This document shows positions 1 to 12,399 of a DNA stretch of 64,000 nt, piece after piece. This stretch comes from Cenococcum geophilum 1.58 (lineage: Eukaryota > Ascomycota > Dothideomycetes > Gloniales > Gloniaceae). The notes below the pieces were generated by a model. The model was not told the DNA's origin and made no database searches. It was given only the letters and a program-made list of their open reading frames with translations. Position 1 is the first letter of the stretch, and every line of letters begins with the position of its first letter. The DNA is taken from contig KV748193.1 in the NCBI GenBank assembly GCA_001692895.1, positions 930,001-994,000 of the forward strand, given 5' to 3'. A program made the translations under genes and the position numbers.

Positions 1-3000
1 TTTAACTTAGTACTATACTATCTTGGTTTATTATTATATTTTATAGCGTTAAGTATCTCTAATATTAACCTATCCTATAATCTAATTAATTTTTAGGTTA
101 TATTTCTGTAACCAAGGCCTACTTAATACTGCCTTATCTTGTCCTAATAGTATGATATTAAAAAATATCTTGACTTGTCTTCTTTTAATAGTTATCTAAA
201 TAGGTCCTATTTTAAGGTTAATAATCCCTCCTCTATAGGTTATTAGATCTCCTAAAATTGTAATTAATAGGTAAAGTTACTCCTTCTATTTATAAGGCAA
301 TCCTATTTTTTTTAAATTACTATTAATAAAATATAGTTTCTTATTACTCCACTATCTATTAACGCTTTAAAATATTAATCCTGCCAATTAACTTATAAAT
401 TTAAGTGTTATCCTTAAATTCCTTTAAGGGTCTAAGGCTTTACTACTAGCTCCCTCTAGTTTTATAGGCCTCTACTTTTCCTAACTATTAGTTACTTAAT
501 CCTATTATATTTAGCCTACTCTTTAGCTAATATCTAGTTTACTTTTTATCTTTAATATACTATAGACACGCATTCTCTAGGCGCTCCTACTACTATTATC
601 CGTTAAGGCATTTTTCTATAAGGAATTTTTCTAGTTAAAGTATTAAGTTTCCTAACTTTTAAACTTTTACTAGATGCTATCCGTATATATATTTAGCATT
701 TCTATACTATTACTCTTTTAGCGCCTAATATATCCTTATAAGGTACTTCTAATTCATTTCTTTTAGGTTCTTATATATATTATATATATTGTCCATATAT
801 ATAATCTATTATAGCGTATAATATACTAGGTGCTTTAGGTTAACTCTTAACTTATTTTTATTTTTAAGTTTAAACCTTTATTATACTAATCTAAATGTTA
901 TAACTTTATTTACGGGTACTAAAATTTGCCTTTTACTTTTTTAGTCCTCTAACCATTCCTTTAAATCTTTTAATGTTATAATTAAGGCTCCCTTAATATA
1001 ATTTATAGCCTTTTCTATAATAGGGTGGTCCTAGATAACTCGCTTATCTAACTATATATAGAAGCCTTCCCACTTATTGTTATATTGTTGCCTATACTAC
1101 TTTTAGTATAGCTGCTAGAGTGTATACAGTTTATCTATAAGGAAGTATCTTCTTATTACTATATCGTGACAGCCCTTTATATATCGTTCTTTAAACCTAG
1201 TAGGGATCTCTAGATCCTCTTCCTGTTCTAGTTTAATAAGCTATTTTACTTTTAACGTGCCTATCTTAGGCCTATTAGTTATACTTTATATAGGTGCTCT
1301 ATCCCTAGTATAACCTAGTATATTAAATCTTTAGTTTAGTTTCTATTCTTACTATATAAGGATTCTCTATCTAAACTCCTCTATAGTTTCTTTTATTTTT
1401 TACTTTATAAGTAGGTTCTTAAAGTCTTTTTACTTTTCAATCTTAGTGTCGATTTTTTTATTAGTCCTTATTTATATGTTAAAATCTTAGTTTTATAGAA
1501 CTCTTAATCCTAAGCTTGCTTTCTTCTTAGGTTTAGCTTTAGCCTTAGTCTAACTAGGCTTCTATAGTGTTCTTATCTTATTTTAAAAATCTTAAATTTT
1601 ACTTATCTTATCTTAAAAATCTTATACCTTTAGGAAACTTCGTCCTAGGCTTATTTATATATTACTAAACTAAGCCGTTACTCTACTCTATTAGTTGTTA
1701 TTTATTATAGGTCCTTAAGCGTATCTTATCTCCTTTTAAGAATTTTAAGCGTCTTTTATCTCTTCCTAAGAATCTTAAGCCTATGGCCTTTTGACTTTAT
1801 TAAGTGGTAAGCTAGCACTAGTAGTCGTCTACTTACTTAATCCTTTTTCTTAGATATTTCTCCTTCTATCTTATAAAGCGATAGATGCTGTATCTAATAG
1901 TATTATAATTTCTATTACTAACCCTTATTCTATAGTGGTTTCGGTTTCTGCTTTTAATATAACTTCTTTAAGGTTTATATACTCCTAGTAAGCTACCTTT
2001 ATTACCTTATTATTGCTAAATATTTTGCCTATATTAAATTTATCGTCCTTAATATCCAATTTATAAGATAGTTTATTAGTTCCTTTAAACTCTACTAATT
2101 TTAGCTCCTATAGCTAATAGCTTGCGCTATACTTAGTATCTTTATAAATTTAGTATATGTTATTATAATAAAACGCAAAACTCTTAATTAAACATTCCTT
2201 TGTTTTTTGCAGCGTATTATTATCCCTTTATATATTGTCTGCTAGTCTCGTTTCTTTTACTATATAGTAACTCTAACCACTTTTATAGTCTTTAATAAAA
2301 TAACCTTGTTTTCCGCAATTTATATAAGCTCCTTTTTAAAACTATTTTTCCTATTATAGAGTCCGCCTAAACGTCTTCTGCTACTAAGATCCCTAGTTTA
2401 GCCTCTGCTCCTTAGTCCTATAATTACTTAATTCTTAACCTCTAGGTTTCTATAGTTTCTTATTTTACCTTTTAGATTCTTTAGTACTACTTAGGTCTAT
2501 TAGTTTTGCACTATACTATAGTTTCTAATTTTAACTTTATTGTTGCGTATTCTGCGCCTTATATAACTATAAACCCCTATCCTAACCCTTATTAGTCTAT
2601 TTCCTTTAGTAAACCCTATTATTAATCTTAATTACTTAATTAATTAGTTCCCTTAGGGTGTCCGCATCTTCTATTAGGATAATTATGTCCTAGACTTTTG
2701 CTTTAAGTCCTTGTTTATACTGTGCTATAAGCGCCTTATTATTCTATTTAACTTATATAGCTAATGTTTAAAACTGCGTCGTATACTTAATTACTAAGGT
2801 TTATTATACTAGATTCTAAAGCTTTTTTTACTATAGTGGTTGCCTCTAGGTCCCTAAATATTTGCGTAAGTTACTCCGTAAACCTGTTCTAACTGGTAAA
2901 TATATATTATACTTCTTAGTTAGTAATTGCTATACTATTTTCCTATATCTCTATAAGATAAGGTTTAAACTACTTAAATACCCTTCTTGTTAAGAATAGT

Positions 3001-3323
3001 CCTATATAGGCTATTTAGTCTATAGCTATTGCTAGCTTTACTCCCTCCTATATAACCTTAAAGTATATTTATATAAGGAATCCTTTAAGTTTTAACTTCT
3101 CCCCTAAGAATTGCTCGATAGATAGTAGCTTAATCTTTACTACTCCTATCCCATTAATTTGTTCTTTAAGTATTCTATTATTATCTATTAATTAATTAAC
3201 TATTACTTATAACTACCCGACCGTAACTAGTTATAAGTTAGTATCTGCTATACTGGTGTCGTTACCTAACCCCAAGGTGGTTGCTGCTATAGACGCTGTT
3301 ATAACTACTGCTTTTAGTAGCAT
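1..3323 (-). pseudogene. Gypsy A' gag-pol relic, 5' half, cut by window edge
   Basis: Minus-strand remnant of the Gypsy family also seen as A1 and A2. The reverse complement of bases 1-95 matches the protease-to-RT junction of A1 near 27480. Bases 1080-1260 match A1 near 26300-26460. Bases 1560-1770 hold the same Asp/Ser-rich tandem stretch as A1 near 25850-26040. The gag start codon lies at 3321-3323 and is followed by a diverged form of the MPPKA-type N-terminus read in A2. Reading frames are riddled with TAA and TAG, as expected of RIP. Reverse transcriptase and everything downstream lie beyond the left edge. It is a dead copy; family assignment is firm, exact domain limits are not. Confidence 0.8.
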
Positions 3324-4523
3324 ATTATTTAACTTTGTTAATACTATAACCTTAGTAGTGAATATATAATAAAGCCTTGTAGGAAATACTATGGTAAACT
3401 TATTAATAGGCTAGGTATATAGGTAAATAAGAAGTTAATAACGTAATAATAACTAGTGAAGTAGTTGCCTAATAGATTAACTCTAATTATATTCTAAGAT
3501 TTACTATAAAGAAGAGAACTATCTAGGTAGGGACTGTGGTCCTTAAATACACAATACTACGCCTAAGAAATGTACTAAGTATATTGGTACATTAGTACGT
3601 CGGTACGTTGCGTTCTTATATTCCTACGTTCCTACGTTCTAAACTTATAACATAACTAACTACGTAACTTAACTACCCCTTATCCTATAGTTTAACTAGT
3701 TCTAGCACCTCCCGTACTTCTACCACTAGTCTATTTATATCTCTCCTTAGTAGTGCCACTACTGCTAATATAAGGTCCGTAACGGTCTCCTCCTAATTCT
3801 AAAATAGTTATTACTATAGGTGGCGTTATAGTTACTGTCTTAAGTGGTATATTATTTAACTTCCTTTTACTATAACTATAGTAGTAAATATATAATAAAG
3901 CCTTGTAAAAAATACTACGGTGGACTTATTAATAGGCTAGGTATATAGGTATAGGTTAAGTTAATAACAATAATATAACTAGTGGAGTAGGTTGCCTAAT
4001 AGATTAACTATAAAGAAGAGAACTATTTAGATAGGGACTGTAGTCCTTTAAATATATAATACTGCGCCTAAGAAATATACTAAATACGTTAGTACGTTAG
4101 TGTGACGGCGCTGGAGCGCGTCACCTAGTCAGGGGTTCGCTTAAGACTTGGCGTGTGTATATAGACGTGGCCTCACCACCTTCTCTTGCTCCTTAGCTTA
4201 ATATCTTCGTAATACAGCATTCGTTCGCTTGATCTTGCAAGCATTCGTTCAAGTCTCTGTCGAGACATTTGTTCGATGGTTCGAGCCGTCACAGTTAGTA
4301 TATTACGTTCCTACGTTTCTACATTTCTATATTCCGAACTTATAACGTAACTAGCTATATAACTTAGCTACCCCTCATTTTATAGCTTAATCAGTTTTAG
4401 CGCCTCCTATACTATCTTAACTACCCTATTTATATCTCTTCTTAGCCTCCCTTTTATCTCTACCGTTACCTTTCTTTACTCCTCCACTGTTGTTATAGGG
4501 GCGCCGCCGATTATATACCTCCT
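3324..4523 (-). repeat. Two tandem LTR/leader/gag-start fragments of Gypsy A'
   Basis: Two head-to-tail copies of an LTR-like plus leader segment lie upstream of the A' gag start. The shared block around 'gcctaagaaa' occurs at 3561 and 4065, a period of about 504 bases. Each copy carries the R-U5-like stretch seen in A1 and A2 LTRs (reverse complement of 'ccctacctagatagtt'). Unit 1 is followed at 3848-3850 by a second gag start, with ATG changed to ATA. The U3-like portions (3556-3780 and 4056-4500) contain short 'tacgttcctacgttc' repeats and do not match the U3 of A1 or A2. This could be a tandem duplication or the remains of two truncated insertions. Confidence 0.6.
4101..4293. mobile_element. 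Solo LTR, 193 bp, TSD GTTAG
   Basis: The segment begins TGTGACGGC and ends GCCGTCACA, a perfect 9-bp terminal inverted repeat. It is flanked on both sides by GTTAG (4096-4100 and 4294-4298), the 5-bp target duplication expected of a retrotransposon. A TATA-like 'gtatatagac' sits about 55 bases in. Its base composition is balanced, in sharp contrast to the RIP-degraded DNA around it. No internal region is present, so LTR-LTR recombination probably removed the element body. It matches no other LTR in the window. Confidence 0.85.
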
Positions 4524-4528
4524 AAAGA

Positions 4529-4713
4529 TGTCAGATAACTCATATAGAGCTATTCATTAATGAAATAGGTTGATTGATTGATGATCTTGATCGTGTCTTG
4601 ATAGATGCTTAACCTAGGGCCCCTAGGCTTAGACGAAGATATTTATAATATACGTGACCCGTGCACGTGGCCCGTGCATATCCTACGCCACCAAGAATAC
4701 AGATTATCTAATA
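4529..4713 (-). repeat. 3' LTR of Copia H
   Basis: 185-bp LTR. Its inner end reads TTATCTAATA, where the other copy has TTATCTGACA; the differences are the transitions expected of RIP. It contains a GC-rich 'cgtgcacgtggcccgtgc' core with a CACGTG hexamer. The adjoining 'taccccctta' (4714-4723) reads on the minus strand as a short polypurine tract. Confidence 0.92.
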
Positions 4714-4739
4714 TACCCCCTTAGCTTTGACCTAGTTGA

Positions 4740-7700
4740 GGATGAAGCTAGCCACCTTCTTATATCCGTCCATGCGTTAATTAAACCGTAATCTTATCTA
4801 AATCCTTCCCTCTCGCCCTAACCTTCTCCCTTAGGTCCTCTAGTTGCTTCTCCTTATTTAGCCGCTTCTTAATATCCACCATTCCAATTATATTAACGAA
4901 GCTCTTAAACCTCTACTTAGGCAGGGCCTTTGTAAGTCTATTAGCAATTATCTCCTTTATCGCTTTCTATTATAATAGCACTTGTTTTATTGCATATTCT
5001 TAACACAACTAGTATTAATAGATGTCGACGTGTCGGAGCTTTGTAATTAGCTTTACCGTGTCTTCTATAATTAATTAGAGTATCTAGATGTTATCGCAGT
5101 TAATAATTAAGGGCTCGTTTAGGTGTAACGTTATTACTTTAAATAGCCTGCTAATAAAGATAGCTTCCTTTACTGTCTGTAATAGGGCTAATAACTTAGC
5201 TTCTATGCTTAACGTCGTAACAGTACCCTACTTGTTTGCTCTCTAGGCGATTGGCCCCCTAAATAGCTTTATAATATATCCTTACAAGCTCTTTCTATTA
5301 ATGGAGTTGTCCGTAAATAATGCGTCGCTAGCACAGATAAATAATTGCGCTTTACTTCTACTGTCTCCGTCGTCTCGTCCTTAGTCGCGTATTTCTTTAT
5401 CTCTTCCTTTACCGTTCATTTCTTCCTTATCTCCTCTATAGTAGATTGCTCTGCTTCTTGTGCTATATAGGTACTAGATAACTCTATTTACCGCTTAATA
5501 GTGCTTTTAGCTTAGGTCCTAATTAAACCTTACCAGCTGTAATACTATAAAGGCAATATCCGGACGTGTTATAGTGGCTATATAAAGTACTAAACCCAGT
5601 TTTCTCTAATATAGCATTGTAGAAGCTAGTAGGGATATAGGACGGACTAATAGGTCTGTATTAGGGGACGGACGCGTTGGACGGATTATACGGTGATTAG
5701 TAGGGAGAAGTTCCGATTCTGCCATAGGAGTGTTTAGAAGACGCCCTCTAAGATCTATCTTATACTAGTTAGCTATCTTCTTAATATAGGCTTCTTAGGA
5801 TAGCTATAGGAGCCTTTAGCTATAATTGCGTAGCACGTAGATTCCTAGGAACCATTTTAGCTCGCTAAGGGTACTTATTTGGTATTTCTTACTTAGCTCC
5901 TTAATTTCTTCTTAAGCTTTCTTCTTATTTATCTTTCGGTAGCAGAAGACAATATTATTAACGTAGAAGAAGACGACTATTTTACCTTTTAGCATAATAT
6001 ATGGCTCCTAGGGTACTTCTTTAAAACCCAACTCGTTTAATAAGCTCGTGAGATTCTTCTGCTATAATAGTGGTGATCGTTATAGTCCGTATAGGGCTTT
6101 TCTTAAGCGCAGTACTTTGTCTGTCTTTCCTTTATTAAACCCTAGCGGTAGCTTTATATAGACAACCTTATTAAGATCGCAATGGATAAACGCATTAACT
6201 GTATCTATCTATATCGTCTCTAGGTTAAATTTTGCAGTAATCGCTATAAGGGTTCGGAAGGTCGTACTAGCTAATATAGTAGCTCTTATAGGTAGGTCTC
6301 CTAGGGCCTATTAATTTCCGTAGACTACTAAGCGTGCCTTATATTTCTGGAGAAATCCGTGCTTGTCCGTCTTGTAAATAAACACCTATATTAAGCTAAG
6401 GACCTACTATCCCTTTATATACTTCTTATCTATTTCTTAAAACAACCTTATTTAATAATAAGATTATAAATAGGCTCGTTAAGCCTCTTAGAACTAATCT
6501 TGAAAAGGATATATATTAAGGTCCTAGATTAACTTAGGTGGCGGAGGTAAGTTCTTCCTATATAATCTAACATCGCGTATTCTGCCTAATTTTAGCTTAC
6601 TATCGTTAAGTTAACTATTGAGGTTAAACTTCCTTCCTACTAAGAAGGCGCCGTAATAGGCTAACGTAATCCTTTTAGTAATAAAGTCTTTAAACCTATT
6701 ATCGCTGGCTTCCTTAAACGAGTCTTTAATTGAGTTGTTAGATACCCCCTAAGTGTTAAATGCATCTCCTACTTAATAAGCGACGTTTTAATTAGTACCT
6801 TGTATATCTAACTTTATAGAATACTTAACGTAAAAGGCATATAGAGATTCTTCGTCTTCTTTTGTTGGAGGTGGTGTACAGTATATATCTTTAAGAGCTC
6901 TTATAAGCTCAAGATCTGCTAACTTATTAAAGGCTTAAACTAGCTTATTAACGTCGTCGTCTTCCTCTTAAATTGACGGTTTAAATACTTCTTTATTATC
7001 TTCTAGAAGGACCTCGTTCTTAGTCTGGGTATTAAGTAGTTAAATCTTCTTAATTAGTGTATCTAATTTAGCGTATAGGTCCTCTAAGATATCTATTTAC
7101 TTACCGTTAAAGAACGTCTTTTTATTGAAGATGATATCCCTTATAGAGATAATAATACCCTTATATAGGATCTATATCCTGTAGATATTTATAGAGTTAT
7201 AGCCGACGAGATAGCCGATATGGGCTCGCAGATCTAGCTTGCTTAGCCTTTTCTTCCTTAGCTAGGCGTCTAGCGTTATCGCGTACGCCCTATAGCCGTA
7301 GGCTTTTAGGTACGCTAGTTGCGGCTTTCTTAATTTCCTATTAGCTAGGAAGGTATAGAACCTCTTATATAGCAATATCTAACCGTTACTTTCTCGTGGC
7401 GTTTAATCTTAAAGGTAGATTGTATAGTTAACTATCTCGTTCTATAGGTCGTGTAGTAAATTAGCAGCAATTCTTATTACTCGTGCTCTCTTAATAATTA
7501 CACCCCTTAAGCGTTTGGCGGTACTGTTCTAAGCTTAGATATATGGCGCTAAAGGCTTAAATATAATCCCTTAAGTCCGTAGCCATTTAAGGGTTCTCCT
7601 TCTCCCTAGCTCGTTGTCTAATCTAATAGTGTTAACTTTAAGGTTATACCTTAGACGAATCTACTAGACAAAATCTTTAAGCACCTATAGTGTCTCCTTC

Positions 7701-9664
7701 TCCCTACTATACGTTATTATAAAGTACGGGAAGGATCTTCCTAAGTAGGTGTTATGGATAAGTATAACTTGTATAAATCTAGCATGCGCTTCCTTAAGGT
7801 TAGTTTAGTTAATATAGAGGTTAAGATAGGGTTTATTAATCTTTTATTTTAAGAACCTTCTTAAGACCTAATGCTTGATTTTGGCGAGACTGTAATATTA
7901 ACATTCCGTTATCTTTAGGCCTTAAAGCTTAACTCTTAAGGCGTTAAGACCTAAATAATGAAGGCTTATAGGTCCTGGATAACCTAGACGTAAATGCTAT
8001 AGATATACATCTCCTTTTGAATTTGGATAAGCGTCTTTTAATAATACTCTACGCTTCTATTAGCGTAGCAGTCAGCTTATATTAAACGCTAATAGACTTC
8101 CTAGTTAGATATATTTGATAGTCTATTATCTATAACGTTCTTCTATTTAATATAGGACTAAATTATCCTTTTAAACTAAAAGATTGTTCTCTCCTTTATT
8201 ATCCTAGTAGTACCTTTATTTTTAAAGTAGACGGAACAACACTAAATTTGTATTAAAGTCCGTATAAAAGGCAACGTCCTTAAGACGTAGGATTCCCTTA
8301 CTCTTGTCTAGTTTTGTAACTTGGATAGTAATATTACTATAGCTTAGTATAGGCACTTCTAAGCTACCGGCGATAACGTATTTAAGTCTTAGAGCTTTTC
8401 TAAAGTTATAGAAATAAGAGAGGTTATTAAAGATATAGAGAGTAGTTCCTAAGTTAAGAATAGTTAATAGCTTTAGTGGATGGATTTAACCTATGTAATA
8501 CGATTCTAGAAATATTGCATTAGCTTCTCCCTTAATCTTAACTTCCTAACTCTCGTCCTATTGTTATTAAGCTTCGTTAGCATCTAATTCCTTAAGCTTA
8601 AGTCGTTCTACTTAGGTAGCTAGATCCTTATTATACTCTACCTTTTTATATACCTTCTTTATACGTGTACCCTCGGCGTTAAATCCTTTAGGCCTTTTGC
8701 ACTTAAATAGATACTAATAGTTAGGAAGGGTATATCCCCTTATATTACATGCTAGGCATTTTAGGTTTTTTGACTTCTTAAAAGACGTCTCTTTAGTTAA
8801 ATTTATCCCTGCCCTTTTTTAACTACAAGATAAGCTATTCCCTCTTCCCTTTTAGACTTTAGTAGTAGAGATATCCTCTTTAAATTCTCCTACGAAGTCT
8901 ACGTTAAATGCACTCCCTCTAGTAGTTAAGGATAGTACGACTTTTAAAAGGTTTGCGAATGCTTCCCGTAGCTCTATTGCTACTTTATAGTATTCTAATA
9001 AGTAAGCCTTTTTGGTATTATTGGCCTGTTTAGTGTATATAACAAAATAGGTTTCGCTTATAGGTCGTATTATATTTACAAGGTCTATAAGCTAAATCCT
9101 ATTAGTTATCTATAAAAGGTTATACTTCTCTACTATCTTTATTATATACTCCCATTGGTTAAGCCACTAGGTAACCTTTATCTGCTTAAGTCCCTTAAGT
9201 AATTCTATATACTGTAGTTATACCTTCCTTATTATAAAGTTCTTTAAGGGCTTAGTATCTTCTTTTAACTAAGTTAGCCATTCCTTAACTATAAGGGAAG
9301 GGTTAAGCAGTAGCTTCTTTTAAATTAATACTGTAGACGTAATCTAGGTATAGATCTGTTAGAGATAATCTTCCTATCTTAGGAAATACTTTATGTCCTA
9401 GTCGTAGTATCGTCTACTATTGTCGTACGCTTTCTACTAATTCGTCGAGAGCTGTATATATAAGGTTGCATTCTTATTGAGATCTATAACCTTTAAATAA
9501 GGTAGTTTTTCAAGTAGACCTTCTTAAGGTGCTTCTGTGGCTAGGTTAACTTAGGCCCAAATTTGCTAATCCACGAGGGCTTGTAGTTGCCAGATCTATT
9601 ACTCCTAGTCTTTTGGCTTATTGAGGATGATTGTAGTAGACGAACTCGACGTCGGTGGAGTCAT
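4740..9664 (-). pseudogene. Copia H gag-pol polyprotein relic
   Basis: Start chosen at the ATG whose complement is 9662-9664; the first residues read MTPPTSSSS and a Trp-rich gag N-terminus follows. A zinc knuckle of the C-x2-C-x4-H-x4-C type lies at 8717-8758, with His and the last Cys now Tyr codons by RIP. Integrase follows near 7500-8100 and reverse transcriptase near 5400-6500. The catalytic motif at 5942-5977 reads FYVNNIVF, where both Asp of YVDD have become Asn. RNase H lies near 4900-5350. Stops in nearly every stretch show it is dead. Domain order gag-PR-IN-RT-RH is diagnostic of Copia; inner limits are approximate. Confidence 0.85.
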
Positions 9665-9703
9665 TTGACTGATAGGCAGATGGGAATTGAGATGGAATTC
9701 GAC

Positions 9704-9757
9704 GTTAGGATCGTCCTTGTTATTAGGATCGTCCTTGTCGTCAGGATCGTCCTTTGA
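9704..9757. repeat. 18-bp tandem repeat in Copia H leader
   Basis: Three copies of an 18-base unit built around 'aggatcgtcctt' lie between the primer-binding site and the gag ATG. Further weaker copies of 'atcgtc' continue to about 9840. This is untranslated leader in the element's own direction. Confidence 0.7.
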
Positions 9758-9916
9758 CGATTGAGGTGGAATCTCGTGGAATCTCGTCCTGTGATAATTG
9801 AGGTAGGATTTCGATCAGGGTCGTCTTGTGACGATGAGGTGTCAGAGTCTGACGATGAGGTAGAATTTCTTCAAATGATTGAGTAATAGCTGAATAGCTT
9901 CTTGTGTCGGCGGACC

Positions 9917-9927
9917 GGGCTTATAAC
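9917..9927 (-). other. Copia H primer-binding site, half-tRNA(iMet) type
   Basis: Directly inside the 5' LTR, the element strand reads GTTATAAGCCC. The anticodon arm of initiator tRNA-Met contains GGGCTCATAAC, whose complement is GTTATGAGCCC. The single difference is the CpA to TpA change produced by RIP. Copia-like elements priming from an internally cleaved initiator tRNA are known from Drosophila copia; the match here is my reading. Confidence 0.7.
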
Positions 9928-9950
9928 TGTCAGATAACTTATATAGAGCT
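9928..9950 (-). repeat. 5' LTR of Copia H, left fragment
   Basis: The first 23 bases (TGTCAGATAACTTATATAGA onward) match the start of the LTR at 4529. The LTR resumes at 18874 after the Gypsy I insertion. GAGCT is duplicated at 9946-9950 and 18869-18873. Confidence 0.93.
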
Positions 9951-10165
9951 TGTGAGGGGATCTTGTAGACAGGGGGCTATAAGGACACGATTGGAACAGG
10001 ATAGATTAGTGAGAGAGACGAATCCTTAAGGGGGTAAGGCCTCTGGGATTGTGGAGACTATATACTACGGGCACGTGCCTCTGGCACGTGACCGGTGACT
10101 ATCTAAGGGGCGTCTGGGGGTTGTCCTGAGGGCAACCCGAGGTGTCCGCAATAATATCCCTTATA
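9951..10165 (-). repeat. 3' LTR of Gypsy I
   Basis: 215 bp, starting TGTGAGGGG on the plus strand and ending CCCTTATA (probably CCCTTACA before RIP). It contains two CACGTG hexamers ten bases apart ('gggcacgtgcctctggcacg'), both intact here and both CATGTG in the right-hand copy. Confidence 0.93.
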
Positions 10166-10167
10166 TT

Positions 10168-10182
10168 GCCCCCCCCCTTCTT
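10168..10182 (-). other. Polypurine tract of Gypsy I
   Basis: Nine consecutive C on the plus strand followed by 'ttctt' give an element-strand run of AAGAA and nine G next to the 3' LTR. This is the position and composition of a plus-strand primer. Confidence 0.8.
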
Positions 10183-12399
10183 GCGGTCGGCCCCTAATCG
10201 CCATTACCTTGCGGTAGGGAGATTATAAGGGCTCGTCCCGGAAGAGGTTCGGAGAGATGTCGGAGAGGTATTGGTATGCCGCTGTATATTATCTATCTAT
10301 CTAACCCCTGCTTTAAACTCCTAAAAAACCTTAATGAGGAAAAAACATAACTGGAGAAAAGACGCGAGGATTGCTAGGAGACCTATTAGAAGCCTACTGG
10401 AAGTATGCCGGTGACTACCTAGGCTAATATAGGGATTTTTATGCAACTCTGCTTCTAAGCCTTTATACTAGTCTGCAATCAATTACGAGTATTATAGGCA
10501 ATTTAGTGTTCTAGTATAGTTCCGTAGAACCTTTTAGTATGGGATTTAATGTACAAAGCCTTGGCTTGCCGTTGTCTTTGACTGCTAAGATATGGTCTAT
10601 AATTCTTTCTTATAATCCTTTTCTTATGATCCTCTGTATCACTAACGCATTACTCCCACATTTGCCCTTAGGCTATTAGATGCGGTTAAGGTATTAATTA
10701 GTTAGTTAAAGAGACTTATCTCTTAAGATTTGGTATATATGCTTTTAAATCTNGTAGTCCTNTNCTNTATATTTNGCGTAGCTCTACTACCTAGNAAATA
10801 GGGACATTTNGNNATAGNAATTGTAGCTATTATACGATTGTTAAGAACGTCTATGACGTTGTTCTTTAATACTATAGTATTATTTTAGGTCTAATTTAAC
10901 CTATATACGTCTTTAATTTGACGTCTTAATTGCCTTCCCCCGGCCGCGTAGTTAGTTTTTGTAAGGAAGTAATAGTTAAATGACTTATATGCGTGTTTCC
11001 TTCCTTCTGAATAGCGCTATTATAACAGAGTTATATTGGCAAGATTGCGGCTATTTACTAAAAGGGTATTGGATGGTGAAGTATAAGGACACCTTTGCTT
11101 ATTAAGCTGCTCCTTTTCCTTAATACCTTACTTTCCTATTATTAACCTTTGTCCAATTTTGGACGTATCTTCGATATATTATTAAGATTTTCTTCTTTTC
11201 CATTAATAATTTAATATGCCTCTTTATTCTCCTACTGACTGCTCTTCTAAGTAGATTCTATAGTGTATCCTAGCCTTACCTTTATATATAGAACCCCAAC
11301 CTCCGCTGACTCGTAACTAGTGCTAGTCCTACCTAAATGATTTTGCCTATACGTCTTTAAAAGACTAGAAATCTAATGATAGGATTCTAGAGGCTTGTAA
11401 TAAGATGCACTGCGTTAGATCCAATACCTTTAGTCCTTATAATCGATGCATGCGTATTAAGAGCGGCAGTTGCGTTAAGGTAAGCTTTTCTATCTTTAAT
11501 AGATTTCTATTGCTAACTTTAAGCTTTAATAGCCTGGGCCTAAGTGGCGACGTTCCTTTAATGTCCTTGACTACTATATTGCCTAGGCTCTCTCTTATTT
11601 TAGCGTAAATGCTAAACAACTTGGCCGAATTTGAGACTATGCCACGGCCATCTATACTACCCATAATTCTTAGCAAGCTAGCCAGCAACGCCTAATATAA
11701 GAGTAAGGTTGGTATACTAAGGATAGGGTGAGGGATGGGGGTGATAAGAAGAAGGTTGCCATTTACTATAGGAAGGAGTTTGTGTATACGCGTTAAGTTT
11801 TAAAAGAGCATAACATAATAAGGTATTAGGTAGGTTACCCTTTAGGTATCTAGCGGATAGGTAACTAATAGTTGCCGTAGCAAGGTCTTGGTGGTTCTAG
11901 ACTGTGCCAGCTAGCTAACGTCTCTGTTCATTCTGGGCTTAAGCGTGTCTTTATTGACTATAAGCTTATGCCGCAAGAACTTCGTTGGTATTGGTTTGGA
12001 CCTGATGTTAGTGTTAAGCGTTTAAAAGTCTCTGCTCCAGCTACACCTTATTGTCCTACCCCTATTTTTATGCCTATTTGTACGCCTACTAAGGCATCTA
12101 GATCCCATTCTCGTTAGCTATCACTTAGTAGCCCAATAGATACTAATCCTACTCCTAATAATGATAAGGCGTAGTGGCTTTTTAGATTGGGCATTTATAG
12201 TTTAGACTTTTGGGATTCGTTCTTGTATATAGTAGCAATCGAGGACCTTAATTAGGTGCTTAGGAAGGCCTTATAAGGCTTTTAGAAAGGGCTTAGAAGC
12301 CCTANGAANNATATTCCTANTATANATTNATNAATAGNAATNCAATTCTAGCAAAATGCCNTATTAACTCTATGCTATATACGTGAAAAGGCTAAGGAC
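10183..12399. other. Unassigned 2.2-kb stretch between chromodomain and PPT of Gypsy I
   Basis: I recognise no retrotransposon domain here. Two overlapping antisense open stretches lie at 11405-11608 (plus) and 11437-11688 (minus, 83 residues). A plus-strand stretch near 11910-12120 reads without stops and is less TA-rich than its surroundings. The minus frame at 11437-11688 is lysine- and leucine-rich and unlike gag or pol. It could be a 3' untranslated region, an extra ORF of the element, or a captured host fragment. Scattered N calls occur at 10753-10817 and 12305-12361. Confidence 0.35.
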
